From DATEOR01 sp036279015 (GTDB taxonomy: Bacteria; Actinomycetota; Thermoleophilia; Gaiellales; Gaiellaceae), in contig DASUJY010000072.1 of NCBI GenBank assembly GCA_036279015.1, positions 1 to 64,000 on the forward strand: a DNA stretch of 64,000 bases, read 5' to 3'. The notes under the pieces are model-generated. The model was not told the origin of the DNA. It searched no databases and saw only the letters and a list, made by a program, of their open reading frames with translations. A program made the translations under genes and the position numbers. This document shows positions 62,103 to 64,000 of this stretch, in pieces (within the stretch, counting starts at the first letter, position 1; the number at the start of each line of letters is the position of its first letter).

Positions 62103-63152
62103 TCAGCCGGCGCCGTCTTCGAGAGCCCGGCGCTGCTCCTCAGCGGTCAGCGCCTCGGTGAAATCGTCGAGGTCGCCCTCGACGATGCGATCGAGCCGCT
62201 TGATCGTGAGGTTGACCCGGTGATCCGTGACCCGGTTGTCGGGATAGTTGTACGTGCGGATCTTCTCCGCGCGTGCGCCGCGCCCGATCTGCGAGCGGCG
62301 CGCTGCCGAGAGCTCCTCCTCCTGGCGCTCGCGCTCGAGCTCGAGCAACCGGGCGCGGAGCACGCGCAGCGCCTTCGTCTTGTTCTGCAGCTGCGATTTC
62401 TCGTCCTGCATGGCCACGACGAGCCCCGTCGGCAAGTGCGTCACGCGCACGGCGGAGTCGGTCGTGTTCACACTCTGGCCGCCCGGCCCCGTCGAGCGGT
62501 AGACGTCGATCTTGAGGTCGTTCGGGTCGATCTCGACCTCGACCTCCTCGGCTTCGGGCATGACGGCGACGGTCGCCGTCGACGTGTGGATCCGCCCCTG
62601 CGACTCCGTCGCCGGCACCCGCTGGACCCGGTGCGTGCCCCCCTCCCACTTGAAGATCGAGTACGCGCCGTCGCCCTTGATCGCGAACGTGACGTCGTTG
62701 TAGCCCCCGGTCTCGCTCGGGTTCGAGCCGAGCACCTCCGGACGGAAGCCGCGCCGCTCGGCAAAGCGCGTCAGCATGCGGAACAGGTCGCCGGCCCAGA
62801 TCGCGCCCTCGTCCCCGCCCGTGCCTTTGCGGATCTCAACGATGACGTCCTTCTCGTCGTTCGGGTCGCGCTCGACCAGGGCGAGCTTGAGCTCCTCCTC
62901 GAGCTCGTGGAGCCGGCGCTCGAGCTCGGGGACGAGCCCGCGGAGCTCCCCGTCTCCGTGGGCGGCCTCGAGGTCTTCGTTCGTCGAGCGCCACTCCTGC
63001 GCGAGCTTGAACGGGCCCTCAAGCTCCTTCAGCCGGCGCCCGGCGGCCGCGGCCGCATGGTGGTCGGAGAAGATCGCGGGGTCGCTCATTCGCTCCTGCG
63101 CGTCTGCGTAGGAACGCTCGAGCTCCTCGATCAGGCTCTCGATCCCGGCCAT
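62103..63152 (-). CDS. prfA: Peptide chain release factor 1
   Basis: 349 residues. The stop-recognition motif is PAT in VQRVPATESQGRIHTST (RF1, reads UAA/UAG), and the catalytic loop is STGPGGQSVNTTDSAVRVTH with GGQ. The N-terminal coiled coil (DPNDEKDVIVEIRKGTGGDEG nearby) and C-terminal RSQIGRGARAEKIRTYNYPDNRVTDHR complete the protein. No frameshift is needed, unlike prfB. It precedes prmC and follows osmC by about 56 bases. Confidence 0.97.
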   Translation of the reverse strand: MAGIESLIEELERSYADAQERMSDPAIFSDHHAAAAAGRRLKELEGPFKLAQEWRSTNEDLEAAHGDGELRGLVPELERRLHELEEELKLALVERDPNDEKDVIVEIRKGTGGDEGAIWAGDLFRMLTRFAERRGFRPEVLGSNPSETGGYNDVTFAIKGDGAYSIFKWEGGTHRVQRVPATESQGRIHTSTATVAVMPEAEEVEVEIDPNDLKIDVYRSTGPGGQSVNTTDSAVRVTHLPTGLVVAMQDEKSQLQNKTKALRVLRARLLELERERQEEELSAARRSQIGRGARAEKIRTYNYPDNRVTDHRVNLTIKRLDRIVEGDLDDFTEALTAEEQRRALEDGAG

Positions 63153-63208
63153 GGAGTCAGCATAGACTCAGGGTATGGCGGAAATGCCCGCCGGTACGGG
63201 CTAGATGG

Positions 63209-63649
63209 TCAGGCGACGAGCTCGGCGCGGACGTCGACCTCGACGTTCCCGCGCAGCGCGTTCGAAACCGGACAGCCCGCCTCGGCCTCGCTGATCGCCG
63301 CCTCGAACTCGGTCTGTTCGAGCCCAGCTGCCTGCACCCGGACGTCGAGGTCCATCGACGTGATCCCGTAGCCACCGCTCTCCACCGGCTCGAACCGGCA
63401 CGCCGCGTCGACCTCGATGCGCTGCGGGTCGTGGCCGCCGCCGGCGAGCACGTTCGAGAGGGCCATCGAGAAGCAGGCGGCGTGGGCCGCCGCGATCAGC
63501 TCCTCCGGGCTCGTCATCCCGCCCGCCTCCTCGGTCCGCGCCTTCCAGGTCACGGCCTGCTGGCCGAACGCGCCGCTCTCGACGGTGACGTTGCCGTCCC
63601 CCTCGAGCAGGCTTCCCTGCCAGACAGCGTGTGCTCGTCGCTCGGCTAT
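63209..63649 (-). CDS. osmC: OsmC-family peroxiredoxin, probable ATA start
   Basis: 146 residues if translation starts at ATA 63649, which overlaps the DUF1385 stop as ATAG. No ATG, GTG or TTG is in frame before GTG 63553 (VTWKARTEE), and that start would delete the conserved first 32 residues (AERRAHAVWQGSLLEGDG and VESGAFGQQ) that align well with E. coli OsmC. The redox cysteines are in AAHAACFSMALS and AEAGCPVSNAL. OsmC reduces organic hydroperoxides with thiols. It follows the DUF1385 gene by a one-base-type overlap and is upstream of prfA. Confidence 0.92.
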   Translation of the reverse strand: MAERRAHAVWQGSLLEGDGNVTVESGAFGQQAVTWKARTEEAGGMTSPEELIAAAHAACFSMALSNVLAGGGHDPQRIEVDAACRFEPVESGGYGITSMDLDVRVQAAGLEQTEFEAAISEAEAGCPVSNALRGNVEVDVRAELVA

Positions 63650-64000
63650 GCCATTACCTCGACCTTGCGCTCCTCGGGCGTCAACCGTCCCTCGAGACGG
63701 AGGACTTCCCGGAGGGCCCTGATCGAAACCTCGATCTGGTCGAGGGAGGGCTCCCGCGTGGTCAGGCGCTGGAGCCAGAGGCCGGGCGCGAGCAGAGAGC
63801 GCAGAACCGGGTTTTGCGCGTGCCGGCCGGCGAAGCGGATGATCTCGTACGCGATCCCGGCGATGACCGGCAGGAGCAGGATGCGCGTCACGATCAGCCA
63901 GTACCAGGCGGGCCGCCCGAAGAAGGCGAAGACGAAGATCGCAACGACCATGACGTAGAGGAGGAATGCGGTGCCGCAGCGGACGTGCAGGAGGCTGTGG
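63646..64000 (-). CDS. DUF1385 family membrane protein (5' end outside the window)
   Basis: The last 117 codons of a gene whose start lies beyond 64000. It contains LHVRCGTAFLLYVMVVAIFVFAFFG, close to the H-x-R-C-G-T-x-F-L-L signature of DUF1385, then another membrane stretch (YWLIVTRILLLPVIAGIAYEIIRFAGRH) and a soluble C-terminal helix region ending EERKVEVMA. DUF1385 proteins are usually encoded near prfA and rpmE in actinobacteria and firmicutes. The function is not established. Its stop overlaps the ATA start of osmC. Confidence 0.85.
   Translation of the reverse strand, partial: HSLLHVRCGTAFLLYVMVVAIFVFAFFGRPAWYWLIVTRILLLPVIAGIAYEIIRFAGRHAQNPVLRSLLAPGLWLQRLTTREPSLDQIEVSIRALREVLRLEGRLTPEERKVEVMA

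Overview
This window is high-GC DNA that looks like a chromosome segment of a deep-branching actinobacterium. The Thermoleophilia (Gaiellales/Solirubrobacterales) are my best guess. That placement is an inference from GC content, from the gene order DUF1385-osmC-prfA-prmC-tsaC-glyA-upp-wecA-like-atp, from a LytR-CpsA-Psr protein, and from heavy use of GTG/TTG starts and 1-4 nt stop/start overlaps. No rRNA, intact tRNA, CRISPR array, complete transposase or integrase was seen.

Layout. (1) Positions 1-6011, + strand: loosely packed accessory genes. They are the end of a LuxR-type regulator, a UspA-like protein, a HemK-like methyltransferase, a truncated transaldolase, an aquaporin, a glutathione-independent formaldehyde dehydrogenase and a Rieske oxygenase. 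(2) Positions 6159-18502: a 12.3-kb segment bounded by two copies of a 34-bp direct repeat that is the 3' end of the tmRNA gene, so probably an ssrA-integrated island that has lost its integrase. It holds a divergent gene set for taking up and breaking down D-amino-acid peptides or unusual amino acids. One arm has an XRE-cupin regulator, a peptide ABC importer (binding protein, two permeases, two ATPases), a DppA D-aminopeptidase and a D-serine dehydratase/D-threonine aldolase-like PLP enzyme. The other arm has DUF1611 (DgcN-like), an M20 hydrolase (YgeY-like) and a diaminopropionate ammonia-lyase-like enzyme. A perfect 17-bp palindrome lies between the arms. (3) Positions 18471-31956, all - strand: intact ssrA, then housekeeping genes including smpB, rnr, ctpA, ftsX, ftsE, prfB (with a programmed +1 frameshift), secA, hpf and a comF-like gene. 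(4) Positions 32023-42914: sugar-nucleotide and envelope genes (two nucleotidyltransferases, UDP-glucose dehydrogenase, cupin, LCP protein), then methyl-cycle genes (mtnA, ahcY, a split MetE-like pair) and a YbdK-type carboxylate-amine ligase. (5) Positions 42944-57319: the ATP synthase operon, broken between atpG and atpD by a kelch protein, a complete second oligopeptide ABC importer and a zf-HC2 membrane protein. (6) Positions 57377-64000: wecA/tagO-like, upp, glyA, tsaC, prmC, prfA, osmC and a DUF1385 gene that runs off the end.

Everything from about 18.5 kb to the end lies on the - strand, a 45-kb co-directional block. The most notable points are the D-amino-acid island in ssrA, the peptide importer inside the ATP synthase operon, and probable non-canonical starts (CTG, ATA) at stop/start overlaps, two of which have no ordinary start codon available.
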